From Saccharina japonica (Eukaryota; Sar; Phaeophyceae; Laminariales; Laminariaceae), in contig MEHQ01001076.1 of NCBI GenBank assembly GCA_008828725.1, forward strand, positions 558,001 through 622,000: a stretch of 64,000 nt of DNA. The letters are read 5' to 3'. Positions 23,294-35,600 of this stretch are shown here, piece after piece; the first letter of the stretch is position 1, and every line of letters starts with the position of its first letter. The notes under the pieces were generated by a model. That model saw only the letters and a list, made by a program, of their open reading frames with translations, was not told the origin of the DNA and did not search any database. A program made the position numbers and the translations under genes.

Positions 23294-24810
23294 CACTCGG
23301 ACCAGAATATAGACACCGTTGTTATATTTGAGACTATGTCGACAGGCTTCTTATAGTTATGTTCTGAATGGTAGCTGATATAATTATAACGATTCTACAA
23401 TCTACTGTAACCACACAACATCGCACAGCAACTACAAATAACTATAATGGCATACATATGCCCCCAAAAATTGGATTCGCGTACCGGTACAGTACTACAG
23501 TACACCCAAAGTGTATTGCTCACACCAGCAAGGTAAATAATGGGCACGGTGTATTTTTACCAGTATTTTGGCATCATCTAGTGGTTGGCCTCTATGTCCC
23601 GAAATATAGCACCGTTTTTAGTATATATTAGTGTGTAAAAATTTATTTTGTTTCGGGATAAAGTTGTAGTTACCTGACCACATGACTCCGGCCAACCACC
23701 AACGTGATGTTCGATTTGCCACCACAAATGGGCCACGGGCAAACAATAAATAAAGCGATCATTTACGATAGTTGTTTTTTAACTGTAATTAATTGAAGCT
23801 TCATACAATGATGGATCACGATGCAGTTGTCAAGCCGTCGACATTAACTTGAGGACGTTTTCCGGGGTAAGTAGTGACCACAATACGCTTGTTTGCGAAT
23901 CTTGTGAGATTTGTGTCTCAGTTGTGCTATCGCCTACGTTTGTGATGAACGGACAATGACAATAGCGTAGCAACAAGCAACAAGGTCGATACGATCTGGC
24001 AAAACTGTGACCAACTGGAGAGCAGTCTAAACTTCGTTTGTTCTCTGCAGAATAGGAAAACGCAAACGCAAACGGGTAGTATATCCCATTACTTACTTAC
24101 AGCAAACTATGTGATTGGTTTGACACCCATGCCGGGAACATCCTGGGAACCCTGTAGAAAAATAAGTTTTGAAAACGTTGGGTCGCCCCCCTCTGCCGGT
24201 ACTAAGTCGTACACGTATACGCTAGAAACGGGACAAGGTGTGTCGTACACGTACTTCGTATGTTCACAGATAGTGTTTGTATAAACTACCAGTACTACCA
24301 CCCACTGCTGTACTACGTTTGTATATTGAAAATTACTACGTATGTATATGTATGAAGCGCGCTAATCATTGTGTGGATGTAGCGGTGGCTCCCAGACGCA
24401 AAGTATGATGTCCTGTGCACTCCCAGCAAAACGTAGAAGTTAGGCGATTTTACCAGGTATAGGATCATAAATTATTATTGTATACTAATTCAAGGCATAC
24501 ATTAGTTTTACGTTCCAGGGACAGGATACTGTGCATTTCCTATGAAGCATATGTCACGCTTCGGCACGAGATCACTGCAGCACCTGTGTATAAGTACCCG
24601 TGCCTCAAAATGAATACCCTTCAAGCCACTGCCGTCGGTACGGCGTGACTGACGAACTAATGTTTGAAACGGTGACAAATAGCAAATAACGAAATCCACT
24701 GGCTGGCGTGAAGTTCAGCCCCAAATATGGTGTTGATCCTGAGTTCTGTCGAAGAACGGCTGATACGTGAACACCAACCAAATTAAAACCTATGTACTAC
24801 TGTAAGAGCT
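23294..24810. other. Spacer, shared with unit B
   Basis: Non-coding. It is collinear with 44.66-47.54 kb except that unit B carries two extra transposons there. No supported ORF or RNA. Confidence 0.5.
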
Positions 24811-25550
24811 GGTACCACGAAAAGGCGTCAAATTCCACCTTCTAGAAATATATCAAGCGGAGAACACTGTTTTTTGCAACACTAATTATATCTACACGAC
24901 CGCATGAACAAGGGGAAAACATCGGTGAAGCGAGGTTTTCCGTGCGAGTTGTAGTTCGCGAGGTGTGGACATTGTCGTACTACATGGGGAGGAGCTATTT
25001 CACATATATATGGATGATATTCCTAAAGAAAAATCAAGATAATTTAAAATCAGGCCGTATATCGTTCAGTACGTCGACATATTCGACACTAGACATACAT
25101 GTTGACATGATGGTATCAACAAGATGGAGACGTTCTGTTCGTGACATTTGTTTTGATTTGCAAGCCGTGAGGGGCTGTTATAAGAAACGCCTCCCAAAGT
25201 TCTAGGACAATGTATCGAAAATTTTAGCACCTTAGTGGAATATTTACTCCGCACGGGAATCGCTTTTGCGCAAAAATACGAAACAACTAGCGAATGGCCT
25301 TTTTTGAAAAAAATAAAAACACGTGCATGAGGAACGGTGAACGTTGCCAAAAAAATCAGAAAATATGGAAAAGTGTACGTAAAGAACAAAAAAATATTAT
25401 TTTCAAAAAAGGCCATTCGTGAGTTTTGTCGTCGTGTTGTAACGCACAACCCTGCCATGTTTCGTTCTCCAACTCTCAAAAACCAAAGCGCAAAGTTGCG
25501 AAGGCATAAAGCTCTGGCTGTCGCTGGAACCAGCTGGTGCCCGCAAATAA
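24811..25550. mobile_element. Unit A-specific insertion with internal hairpin
   Basis: Sequence homologous to unit B (near 47,545) is interrupted here by about 740 bp. The ends resemble each other in inverse orientation (agctggtaccac against a terminus whose inverse reads agctggttccag). A perfect 20-bp inverted pair lies inside at 25,291-25,310 and 25,399-25,418. Probably a non-autonomous DNA element; no target repeat is clear. Confidence 0.45.
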
Positions 25551-25706
25551 TCGTACTTAGCGATACATCTAATACACAAGCGCATATCGAATTTGGTATA
25601 TCGTGTGCCTTGGTGAGGTCTACGGTCTACAGTAGCTAATCTCTTGATCTAGTAATAATACGTTCATATGCCCCTTCGGTCATGATGAAACCAGAGTACT
25701 TGAGAG

Positions 25707-25900
25707 CAGGGGCGTAAAACAAAAGGAGAAAACGACACCACACCCGTAGGAAGGTCAGAATGAAAAACAAACCGGATCGCTGTGATCACAGGACGAAATG
25801 AGCGAAATCGATTTTTTTCAGTTTTTTGTTCACTTTTTTACTTGGTTTTAGATTCCCCCCTATTTTGTTTTCGCTTGTGGGGGGGGGGGCGTACTCATTT
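25707..25900 (+). mobile_element. Second copy of the hAT-like MITE (partial)
   Basis: From CAGGGGCGTAAAAC the sequence follows the element at 5,117-5,414 on the opposite strand: the cgacaccacac...gtaggaaggtcagaatg block, the ggatcgctgtgatcacagg core, then T-rich and G-run parts. Identity looks like 80-85% by eye. Its right end is unclear beyond the G run at about 25,878-25,889. Confidence 0.65.
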
Positions 25901-26190
25901 GTGCTTGCCTTAGTCATTTGACCATTGACCCGCATCCCTTTCGAGACGGAGCACCGTTCCTACTCTAATAGAGACACCTCCAACATTGGGCGCTCATTAC
26001 GTTGTTTCCATATATACAAGAAACTTTTGCTATCTATCCCCTTCCTGTTCGCCGCCTGTGGGGGGGGGGGGGGGTGTACTCATGGTGCCACGCCTGTAGT
26101 ATGATCCATAGACCCTCGCATCCCTACAATGCCGGGACGGAGCGCGTTGGGTTTTCACCAACCAGGCATACATTGCTTGCACCAAGCGCG
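25878..26190 (+). repeat. Dispersed G-run repeat, two degenerate copies
   Basis: A pattern of a G run, then (c/t)gtactcat, then a cgcatccct...gacggagc block occurs twice here (G runs at 25,878 and 26,057). The same blocks appear in the 132-bp insert at 15.4 kb, so this is a dispersed repeat family. No coding content. Confidence 0.6.
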
Positions 26191-27150
26191 AAACGCCGTG
26201 AGGTATTGGGCGAGTCGCATGGAGGGTGAGCTGCATCCTGCTAAGAACCGCCTCTGAGGCGGACTTGCATATGGACGACAGCTTCAATGAGTTAATTTAA
26301 TTTCTGGTGTGGCCACTTCCGGAGACAGCAATGGGTTTTACTATGTAAATGCCTCGCGGACGCCTTACCATATTAACACTACGTGATACGACCATTCCCC
26401 TTGTGCGGAACAAAGATTCTCCACCCCGCACAAATGATCTACTCGACCGCCAGCTTTGGTGACCGCCAAAAAAATAAAAAAAAAAACGGCACCCTGGTTG
26501 TCTAGCTCCACGCAGCGAGTGGCGTATTTTACAGCGTCGTTGCCAACCGACGCCAACCCAACCTATAAATATATCATATATTTATATGACGGGGGGGGGG
26601 GGGGGGGGGGTATCTGGGATTTAGATCCGTGCATACACTCGTTGAGAGTTGAAAATATATACCGTATATTTTTTGTTTTTTTTACAGCAGCAATACTATA
26701 TCTGGTATCATAACACCATATGAGTCCTCCTTACGGAAAACGCCATAGCTCCAGTTCAAATACTCAGAATTTCGACCGACAAACGTATAACTTGTTCGTT
26801 ATAGATAGCCTCTAGGAGGTATTGGGACCCTTGTATCTGCAAGGGAGGGCAAGCATTGCTGTGCTTGCATCACGGAACGAAAGTGCTCCGCAGCAAGATT
26901 TTGATCGTTTCGGGGCTCCTGATTGGTGTCTACTCTCTGCTGTGGCCACGTAGGACGCTACGGGCGGCCGAACTAGATGCCCAGGTACGTTCACCTACTA
27001 GTGCTCGGAATCCTCGTCACTGCCATGCAGCTACGTATTTTGAAGACCCGGACGAGACCCGGAAACAAGAGTTTTAAATCCTTAGTACTACGATATAATA
27101 CTTAGTTATTTCATTTCAGCCATAAAATGACTATTATGTTGAAAAATCAA
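26190..27150. other. Unit A spacer, right part
   Basis: Low-complexity material, including a 20-G run at 26,591-26,610, with no gene. The final part from about 26,995 is homologous to 47.89 kb onward in unit B. Confidence 0.5.
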
Positions 27151-30100
27151 TACCATAAGCTTTGGGATCGAGGATTTCGTCGGAACTCTTTTTTGCTTCG
27201 TAGTTGAGTGGGATTCTTCGATCACGCGAATAAAAATATAGTCATAAATTGTTATTCAAATAAATTGTTATTCAAATAAACGTGTACGGTGCTTCGTATG
27301 ATATTCTTGTATACGCGTATTCCTAAGAGTGCAACTCTTTGATTCTGCAGCGCCCAGCGCAATTCAACACAAAGAGCAACCCATATGATGCAATCTGCGT
27401 ATATATTTGAACAGCGTCACCGATATTTTATATAGCCGCCAAGTTTATTTCAACGATATCGTCCTTTAAACCAAACGCTAGCTAATCCACACAACCACAG
27501 CTAATTAAGGTGGTATTAAAGCGTTTTAACCACCCTTACTCTCTTGCAATATTCCTCCTTTAATCGGCGGAAGCATTGCCATTCAACTACAGTGGTTTTC
27601 AGCAACAACCTAACCCAACTTGCTATTATAGTATCATGTGATGAGAGAGGGTATTTAGGATAGGATATACACTGGTTGGTATTATCATGTTGTGTGGGTG
27701 TGCTGGTCGGATATTTTGAACGCCTTTGTCTCCTTTATTCAATATTCACAGGCCACTCGCACGTTCCAGTACAAAGCGTGGCCATCGTACATATAGACGT
27801 AGGTTGATGGAGGTGATTGTTCCCTTCGCAGTCTCATTCGCACGATAACCTCCCGCTTTAGAAGAATAGTCGACCTGCGCTGAAATGGATATCGCAAGGA
27901 TGTTCGAGTAACTCGCGCTATTTACCGTCCGAGGGGCGCTATATCATTTTGATTATTGGCATTGTCGAGGAATCACATTTTCCATTGGTACGGAATGTTA
28001 ATGTGAACAACGCTGTGTTAAGTGCGAAGAGAGTACCAGTACATCTAGCTACAGTTGTTCCTTGATGGGACGGGGGTCGGATGACGTACACTGTTTTAGC
28101 TTCGTGCAATACTTGTGATCGGAGAACCACACCTAATACGGGCAGCGAACAGGCAACCACAAGGCAGTCATGTGGGGACGCTTGCGGGTATTCGATCTGA
28201 GAGTGCCCATAGTTTTCAACAACATTTTATCGATAACAGGTATTCTCCAAACTACGCAGCAGTATGGAGTGCATCCGTATTTCTACCGTTTTGCAAGTCA
28301 GACTGCAGGCTGTTCTTCGTTGTCTTCAGGCTTTTGGTGTTAGGGTTCGACAACGTACGACCCAAACCAATGGAGCGGTATAAAACCAAATACAAAATCA
28401 TTTGGGGCACTGCTGTAGGCACGTCCCTTATCTGTTGATCTGTACTTGCAGTCGAATTCAAAGCAACCCTGGCTAAAGGTACCGTAGGCATTAACATTTC
28501 AGGTAAATCTCAAGCCAGGTGAAATATAAATACCTTGTATTGATGGGTGGTTGCTGGAAATCCCGTTGAAAACTTATCTTCATACCAGACAGACACTACG
28601 GATAACATTGTCACTGTCAATCATCTTCACTTTGCCACCACCACTATAAAACGGTTACCCGTACTTCCGCGAACATCAACCGAACTTTCGATTGGCAAAT
28701 ATACACCTTGGAAGGGAGGGCGCAGGCTGGTTTGTCGCTGGGATTGCAGTAAAATACGTCGTCACATTTCCTCGTTTCGTTTGTTTATCGAAAAAATGAT
28801 GGCTGGTGTCGGTGGAGCCACACTGACATGTTCGTTCTGCACCGTTTTGTTTTCTCGATAGCACGTTTAATAGGTCTTTGGAACGAATGCAGACGGACGA
28901 CAACACCGGGAGTTGAGCTATACCAAACGACCTGCTTTTAAGAAGTCACTATTATATACCTTAATGCACTTGTGGAGGAGTATTGCACTTCTGCAATACT
29001 TGGCGTTCTGCGGTTGTCATAAACCAACCCAGACAATGATGCTATTGCGTCATGCAACATGGGGAATTGGGGCGACGGAAACGCATATTTAAATGACGAA
29101 TGTGTGGGTCCGTTCATCCTGACGAAATTGTCGAAAAACGTAAATTCTCACTTTTTGGGAAAATAGTATGTTGAGCTGAAATATATCGCTGTTTCCATAC
29201 AAGGTACGGGAAAACACACCCGCATATACGAAGTAACTCGAACAACAATCCGCCAATGATTGAATCAAAACTAAGCATTTCGGCGTGGATACTCAGTAGG
29301 TATCGGTCCAGCGTTGCCGGCATTGGTCGTTATATTTCCAAACGGCCTAAAGTATGAAAACGCTCGACACACCGCGAAGTATGCCCGATGATTATCGGCC
29401 TGGCCAACCCACGAAATACGTATATCTGCCTGCCATACCTGTAGACGATATAGCCTCTACTACAGATGCAGACATCGGCCTCGGGTAATCACGCTATCTT
29501 ATTTTTCAATATCTCTTCCAAAACAAACGCCCTCCGCCAGTCCAAATATTTGGAACCAATAGCGGTTATATGGATATACCTGGTACTGTTGTGCGTGGCA
29601 CTACTGTATGTAAATTTGCGTTTTTGAGGGGAATCTAAACGTTTTGACGCCACATTCATTCCTCGTAGTGTTCTCGTTTTGAGCAGACCTAAAGGAATAC
29701 GTGCTGTAGAATAAACGTCTGTGCACAATAACAGTGGTTTACGCATGAATTGAATGCCGTATATACATACGTCTTGCTGGGACAATGCTGGGAGTAACTT
29801 GCTTACGGCTTGTGCCACATGAGCAGGAGGCTGACGAAGCACATACTATCTATCGTCGACAAGATCGAGGGCAATCTTCGGTCTGTCGTGCTGGTGTAAG
29901 ATGTTTGCGTCGCATTTTATGTATTATTGTACGTTCAACATGCGCCGGGTATAAACACATGCTTGATATCAGTCTTTGGCATTTCATAACATTTCGTCAA
30001 CGTGAAAAGGTCACAAGGTTGCAAATGCCTGCGCTTCACCGTACCATTCCATGTGGGACTGCACCTGGCAAACATATACTAACCCTGGTCGATAAAGTTT

Positions 30101-32598
30101 GATTTGTAGAGGTAATTGTGTGCGTACGCCTGGTTTTTAACCTGTCAGACTTCTCGAATCTCCTTTCAGCGTCTCAACATGAGCCACCAACATGCAAAGC
30201 TGTCATCGTCTTTGGACAGTAAAATCACAAATAGAGGAATGTCGGCTTTTGAAGCCGAAATATCGTGCTCACCGCGACGCCAAAAATCAGTAAGGGTGAT
30301 TTGATGCTTCAGCCTATATCTGTTCCACACGTTATATATAGTTAATGTTGAACGTGTTTCTGACCTAACTCTAGTTGAAGATACTTACACGCACACGAAA
30401 CTTCATAGGCTAGCCTCTGTATGCCCGCTGCTTAATTTAGGCGTGCAAGACGACGAGGAAACGTCATTACCACCAACAATCGTCGATTGACAAACCTAAT
30501 GACACACGGAAATATTGAACATTATTCGACGGACTGTAATCTGTTTCTGTGGACTGCACTTGTGCCTAAAAGAAGTACGGTTGTGCTTCGGTTATAGATA
30601 CTCTTTGTGGCACTACGACTAAGCCTGCCGTTTTAGGAGCGTCGCACACCGTTAAAGCTTGGGTTGTTGCCGAGTTTGGGGTTCGGAGGCAACCCTGGAC
30701 ACCGCATAACGGTACATAATAATATTGAGTTAGTCATAGACAACTTGTACTCCGAGTTTGTCGGCAGCTGTGAGGGTCTGGGTTTACGGTACCGCGCTCG
30801 AGACGAGACAGGTTTTACGGCGTGGGGGTAGTTTCTAAGTAGGAAAGTTGAAAACACAACATCGACGCATTCAAGGGTGGATTCGACAGAGCCAAAATCC
30901 GTTATTCCGGCCAACGGGATGTTAGGCGGAGTAGCGTGGATAATTGTCAATACAAGAATGGCGTTGGAATAGAGATAACCCAGAGTGCATGAACTGAAAA
31001 AGTCGCATATTTTGTTGGTGCACCGTTGGGAGGCGGTGTCACTTAACTTGCTCTGGGAGTGAACAACCTACTTAAACGGCGTTTGTAAAGTGTCGTAGAC
31101 GATAAATGTCGAATGGTTCGAATGGATATGAAATTATGTGAAGTGGTAGAACGGGTGTGGACGTGCAAAATCAGTCTAGACCATCTCACATCAACGCCTA
31201 CATTCGTTGACATATGTTACCACTTTTCCACTGACTGATCGGCAGAAGACGGTGCTTAATATGTGCTTCCCCGTGTCGTAGATATGTTGAATTGACGAAC
31301 CAGCTATGAGTATCCCGTACATTGCGTGCATGTACGTGGTACCGGATCGTAATTAATGACCTGCTTTATAAAACACATGGGTTGTACTTGACACCTACAA
31401 GTAGTATGGAAGTCGGTCGCAACATGGGAGCCCTCTTCGTGTAATCGTTAGGTGGTTCTTAACGCCACCTTGCCTTCGCCGTTATGGTGTCGTATTCCAG
31501 TCCGTAATCTACGTGTTTCACGACAAATACTCATATTGCCCACAACTGAACATTCGTCATCTATTTTACCAGAACAAGTTACAAAACACGTGTATTCTGA
31601 GTGAAACAAACAGTTTCAAGTCGAGTCCCAAAATCCTTAACCTGTTAGTAGCGTCAATTGATACATCTACTCAGGTGTATTTGGTTCCGTTTAAAATCGA
31701 TCAGCATGCGAAGCCGTGATGCGATCCCGCCATTACACAGTGGTTGGTCGCGCAAAAGATATTTCCCGTCACCCTTCACGCAGGCGACAATTTAAAAATT
31801 AAAACCGATATGCCGAAATGAACAAGTTACAAACGTCGGCCTAGTGTTAGACCTAGGCAGCCATTGTACTGATTATACTGTTCGGTATACCTGTCAACTA
31901 TTTTCTACTTTTTCATCATTGCAACCACGAACATAATCGAAAGACGGACTCGTCCATCCGTAAACACCTGAACAAGTGTCGTAAGGAAGGACACACGTGT
32001 TCCCGATAAAATATGAATTGCTGCCGATCGAGTTAATAGCTGTTTTCGTCCGCTGTCTATTGAACGGGGCAACGGTGAAGGAGCACAGACAGACAAACAG
32101 AAAGCATGATATGTGTATCGCAACGATCCCTCAACGTTTTCGAGAATATCATTTGTTGCAATCGAAAGGCGTATGTATGCATACATGCCTTCGGTCGTGC
32201 GAGCCGTGATTCAAGGCAGCGTGCCATGCCCGATAGCGATGCACGTGCTAAATTATTTCGTATCGGCTAAGGAGCATTCGAAATCTATTTCAGCAACGAT
32301 CCCTGCGGGACGGGACGTCTTGGAGGATTTCTTTATTAATGAACTATCTGCCCGAACTAAGGTTGCGTTTACACGCAAATGCGCGTCATTGTTTTCTGGG
32401 TAGTAGAAACCCAGAATATGTTTAAGTTCAAAACCTCCCACACAAACCGCAGGCACTGAGCTCGGCCAAGCGGACATATATATACAATTTACGATAAACA
32501 TTCCGATTGCGTCGACCGCGTCGACCCATCATTTCCAAGCTAACCACCATTTCACTGACAAGTAGACAACGTACCCCTCTGTATGCTCAATAACTAAA
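27151..32598. other. Spacer between genes A and B
   Basis: This 5.4-kb interval matches 50.79-56.2 kb with very few differences, the highest similarity in the window. The longest frames (minus 29,489-29,842 and plus 29,785-30,102) are kept in both copies, but most of the changes I can see alter the residue, so I do not call them coding. No tRNA, rRNA or transposon was recognised. Confidence 0.5.
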
Positions 32599-32636
32599 TT
32601 ATTCAGCCGTCAGACCAGCGGAACCAGCAGAACAAT
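32599..32636 (-). CDS. Gene B, terminal exon (candidate)
   Basis: After gaccgccttgcag the 38 nt encode CSAGSAGLTAE and a TAA stop. The peptide is the same in gene C. It is small and has no motif; support comes from the conserved acceptor and the phase match to CR6. Confidence 0.5.
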
Positions 32637-35600
32637 CTGCAAGGCGGTCACCCTCGACTACATCCTGCATGTCGTCTTACGGAATAACTGACAAAGCTGA
32701 ATAGACAATCAGACGCACACATAGTCGATGTGGAGCAAAACATCGAAATGCCAACAAGAAGGGCAGAACAAATCCTGTTAACATCTAAGCGCGTGTCATA
32801 CAGATGAAGAGAACCACGGCATCTAGCAACCCCGTCTGTCCAAACCGACAAATAATATAAAGTACGCAAATCATTTATTAATTCGCACCAACAGAGGGCG
32901 GCGGACGCGTGTATCTCCGCTCCGCATATGCAAACATGTATCGATACGGAGATATCGTTATTGGATAGATCAACGCCAGTCGAATGGTCCAAGGGCAAAT
33001 AGGAAGGAACCATAGCTACAATGGCATAAATTCCTGCACACTACTTCAAGGAAGCTGCGTGTACGATCACAGAAGGTTGCCTTGTGTGCGCTCGATCAAC
33101 TACGTTCAAACTGATCTCTCTTGACCCCATTAAGTGTCGTGGTGGACGGCCTTGCACACTGAGGGTGATGTCGTACTCCGCTCCGAAACCCGCACCCATA
33201 CGCCTTTTGTCTTAAGATCAATTGTTGAGGCCGTTTCTTTCTTCAGATGTTATCTCTCGTAGTTGTCGCATCCTGTGGAGAACAGAGGGGGGCCATGGAG
33301 CAGTTAGCAGAAATACACAATTTTGGCTGACTTTATTTATTCATATCGGTTTTCATGACGTAGGATGGCTTCTTTCAACGCAGACGCATACACTGAAGGA
33401 GTTTGGCGGATATTAAGTAACCTGGTCAACCATTTCACGTGCGTCCTACTTCAAGAAATGGTTTGACCAGCATGTGTGTTGAATCGCTCCTCAACTCTAA
33501 CAGTACGGTACATTCATTAATTCAAAGTGTGTTACCTTCCGCTTTGCAATTGTTTCACAACCAATATGTTGCCTGTTTGGGGTAACATGTTCGTATTTTG
33601 ATGGTCGTAATGGTACTCCTGAGAGTACTGCGTGTGTCAATAGGTTAGTTAGATTTCCCTATGGACAATCCGCGACCAATGTACAGTTCGTGGCTGTATG
33701 AGCAACACAAGCGTCGTTAGCGCATATCCACGAGGTCATGATCCCACTGACGTCCATCCCAACAGTTGACGACGTACTGCGACAGTGCCGTTATGTAGGC
33801 AGCAAGCATAAAATCTTCGTTGTCGACCGAAAATAGAAAATGCAACACCTATTACCACAGGAACATTAGAGCTTTCACATGTCCGTACACTGGGAGACAA
33901 ATAATTTGTTCCTGACTTCATCAGTCCATGTCAGCTCGAACTGGGAGTATAACTCACAGTGATAGTTGCAGCACTTGTCGGTGGTGCACCCGGAGTGGTG
34001 GCATTTGATCTTGTCAGATCCATCTTTCGCCGCGTAGTGCTTGGGGCAGTAGTAGGAGTCGCAGTAGATAGTGTCTGACGTATCAACATGGGCAATTGCA
34101 GCGACAAAAATAATGTCAGCATTTTTAATCAATGAAATATTTTGGTTGGATCCTATTCCGTGGATCTTCTGCTGGGACCCTGGAGGTCGCCAAACAAGGT
34201 ATGAATTCTAGCGTATCTCAAAATGCATCATTCCGTATATTTTGTCTCAGACTATTACCGGATATCATCGAGAAGCGTCTCACCTTTCTCGCAACATTGG
34301 TTTTTGGAGCACTTGTCGTCCTTGCACACGGTAGTGTCGGCATCATCCACCAGCTCATAGTACTTAGGGCAGTTGTAGCTCGAGCATACCTTGTTGCAGC
34401 ACTTCGACGTCTCGCACTTTCCGTTCTTACATTCCTCCTTGTTGGCGTTGTCGATCAAAGCGTAGCCGGAAGAGCACTTGAAAGTGTCGCAGGTGACAGG
34501 TACTGCAGTCGAAAATCGAACGGTGTAGGAGCAAAAACACGCGGCGTTCAAATTTGTTTTTATGTCTGGCTTGACATCTCAATGCGTTGATGAAATGTGT
34601 TACTGCCGCCGGTCGTGTGTATGACGATTCGGAGACGGTGCTTCGCGAAAGTCAGGTATATCACAGTTTTCTTACGCCAGCATCGTACAAGACACTCGGC
34701 CTCGTACTGATCTATCATATGCTAGATATTGTGTAGGCGATCTAGCTCGAATGATTCTCACCCCTGTCGCAGCACTGGTTCTTGCTGCATTTGTAGTCTT
34801 TGCACACGGTAGAGTCAGCGTCATCCACTAGCTCGTAGTATTTGGGGCAGTCGTAACTCGAGCAGACCTTGTTGCAGCACTGCGACTTCTCGCATTTTCC
34901 GTTCTTACATTCCTCCTTGTCGGCGTTGTCGATCAGACTGAAACCGGAAGAGCACTTGAAAGTGTTGCAGAAGACAGGTTCTGAAGTTGAAAATCAAAGG
35001 GTTATCAGGGGAAACACGATATTGAGCGGTCCGGTTTCAGGCCTGACATCGAAATGCGATACTAAACTGTGGTATGTGCCCAAGTCGTCAACATAACCAT
35101 TTGCGGACGTTTTGGTAGAGAAAGCCAAGCACATCACAGTCAACTTGCGCCATCATGCTGAATACACGACAGCCTGAAAAAACTATGGATGTCAGACCCT
35201 GTGCAGTCGATCTTTTGTAAGTCGAATGCCACCCACCCTTCTTGCAGCACTGGTTTCTACTGCACTTGTAGTCCTTGCATACGATTGAGTCAGCGTCATC
35301 CACCAGCTCATAGTATTTGGGGCAGTCGTAGCTCGAGCAGACCTTGTTGCAGCACTGGGACTTCTCGCATTTTCCGTTCTTACATTCCTCCTTGCCGGCG
35401 TTCTCGATTAGACTGAAGCCGGAAGAGCACTTGAAAGTGTCGCAGAAGACAGGTTCTGAAGGTCAAAATCAAAGGGAAATCGGGGGAAACACGCGTAGTT
35501 CAAGCTGTGTCATGTCTAGCTTGACATCGCAATGCCATGATGAACATTGCTGTCTCCGACGCATGTCCTCACTTAATATTTTGAGCACCTGGCTTGCAGG

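Noticed and set aside
29489-30102. Overlapping minus and plus ORFs kept in 53,103-53,713
   Set aside because: The B/C differences I can see mostly change residues, there are no clear splice sites, and no domain. Recent duplication explains the shared frame.
33736-33921. Possible extra exon with GRQRRFYACCLHNGTV, also in A, C and copy 0
   Set aside because: The frame is shifted between A and B/C at the RRQ region, and no matching acceptor and donor pair was found.
33958-34074. CR6 as the final exon, reading through the GTGAGT into ELYSQFELTW and on to a stop
   Set aside because: Possible, but the part after GTGAGT diverges between A and B at intron-like rate and the donor is kept in all four copies. 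Retained as an alternative only.
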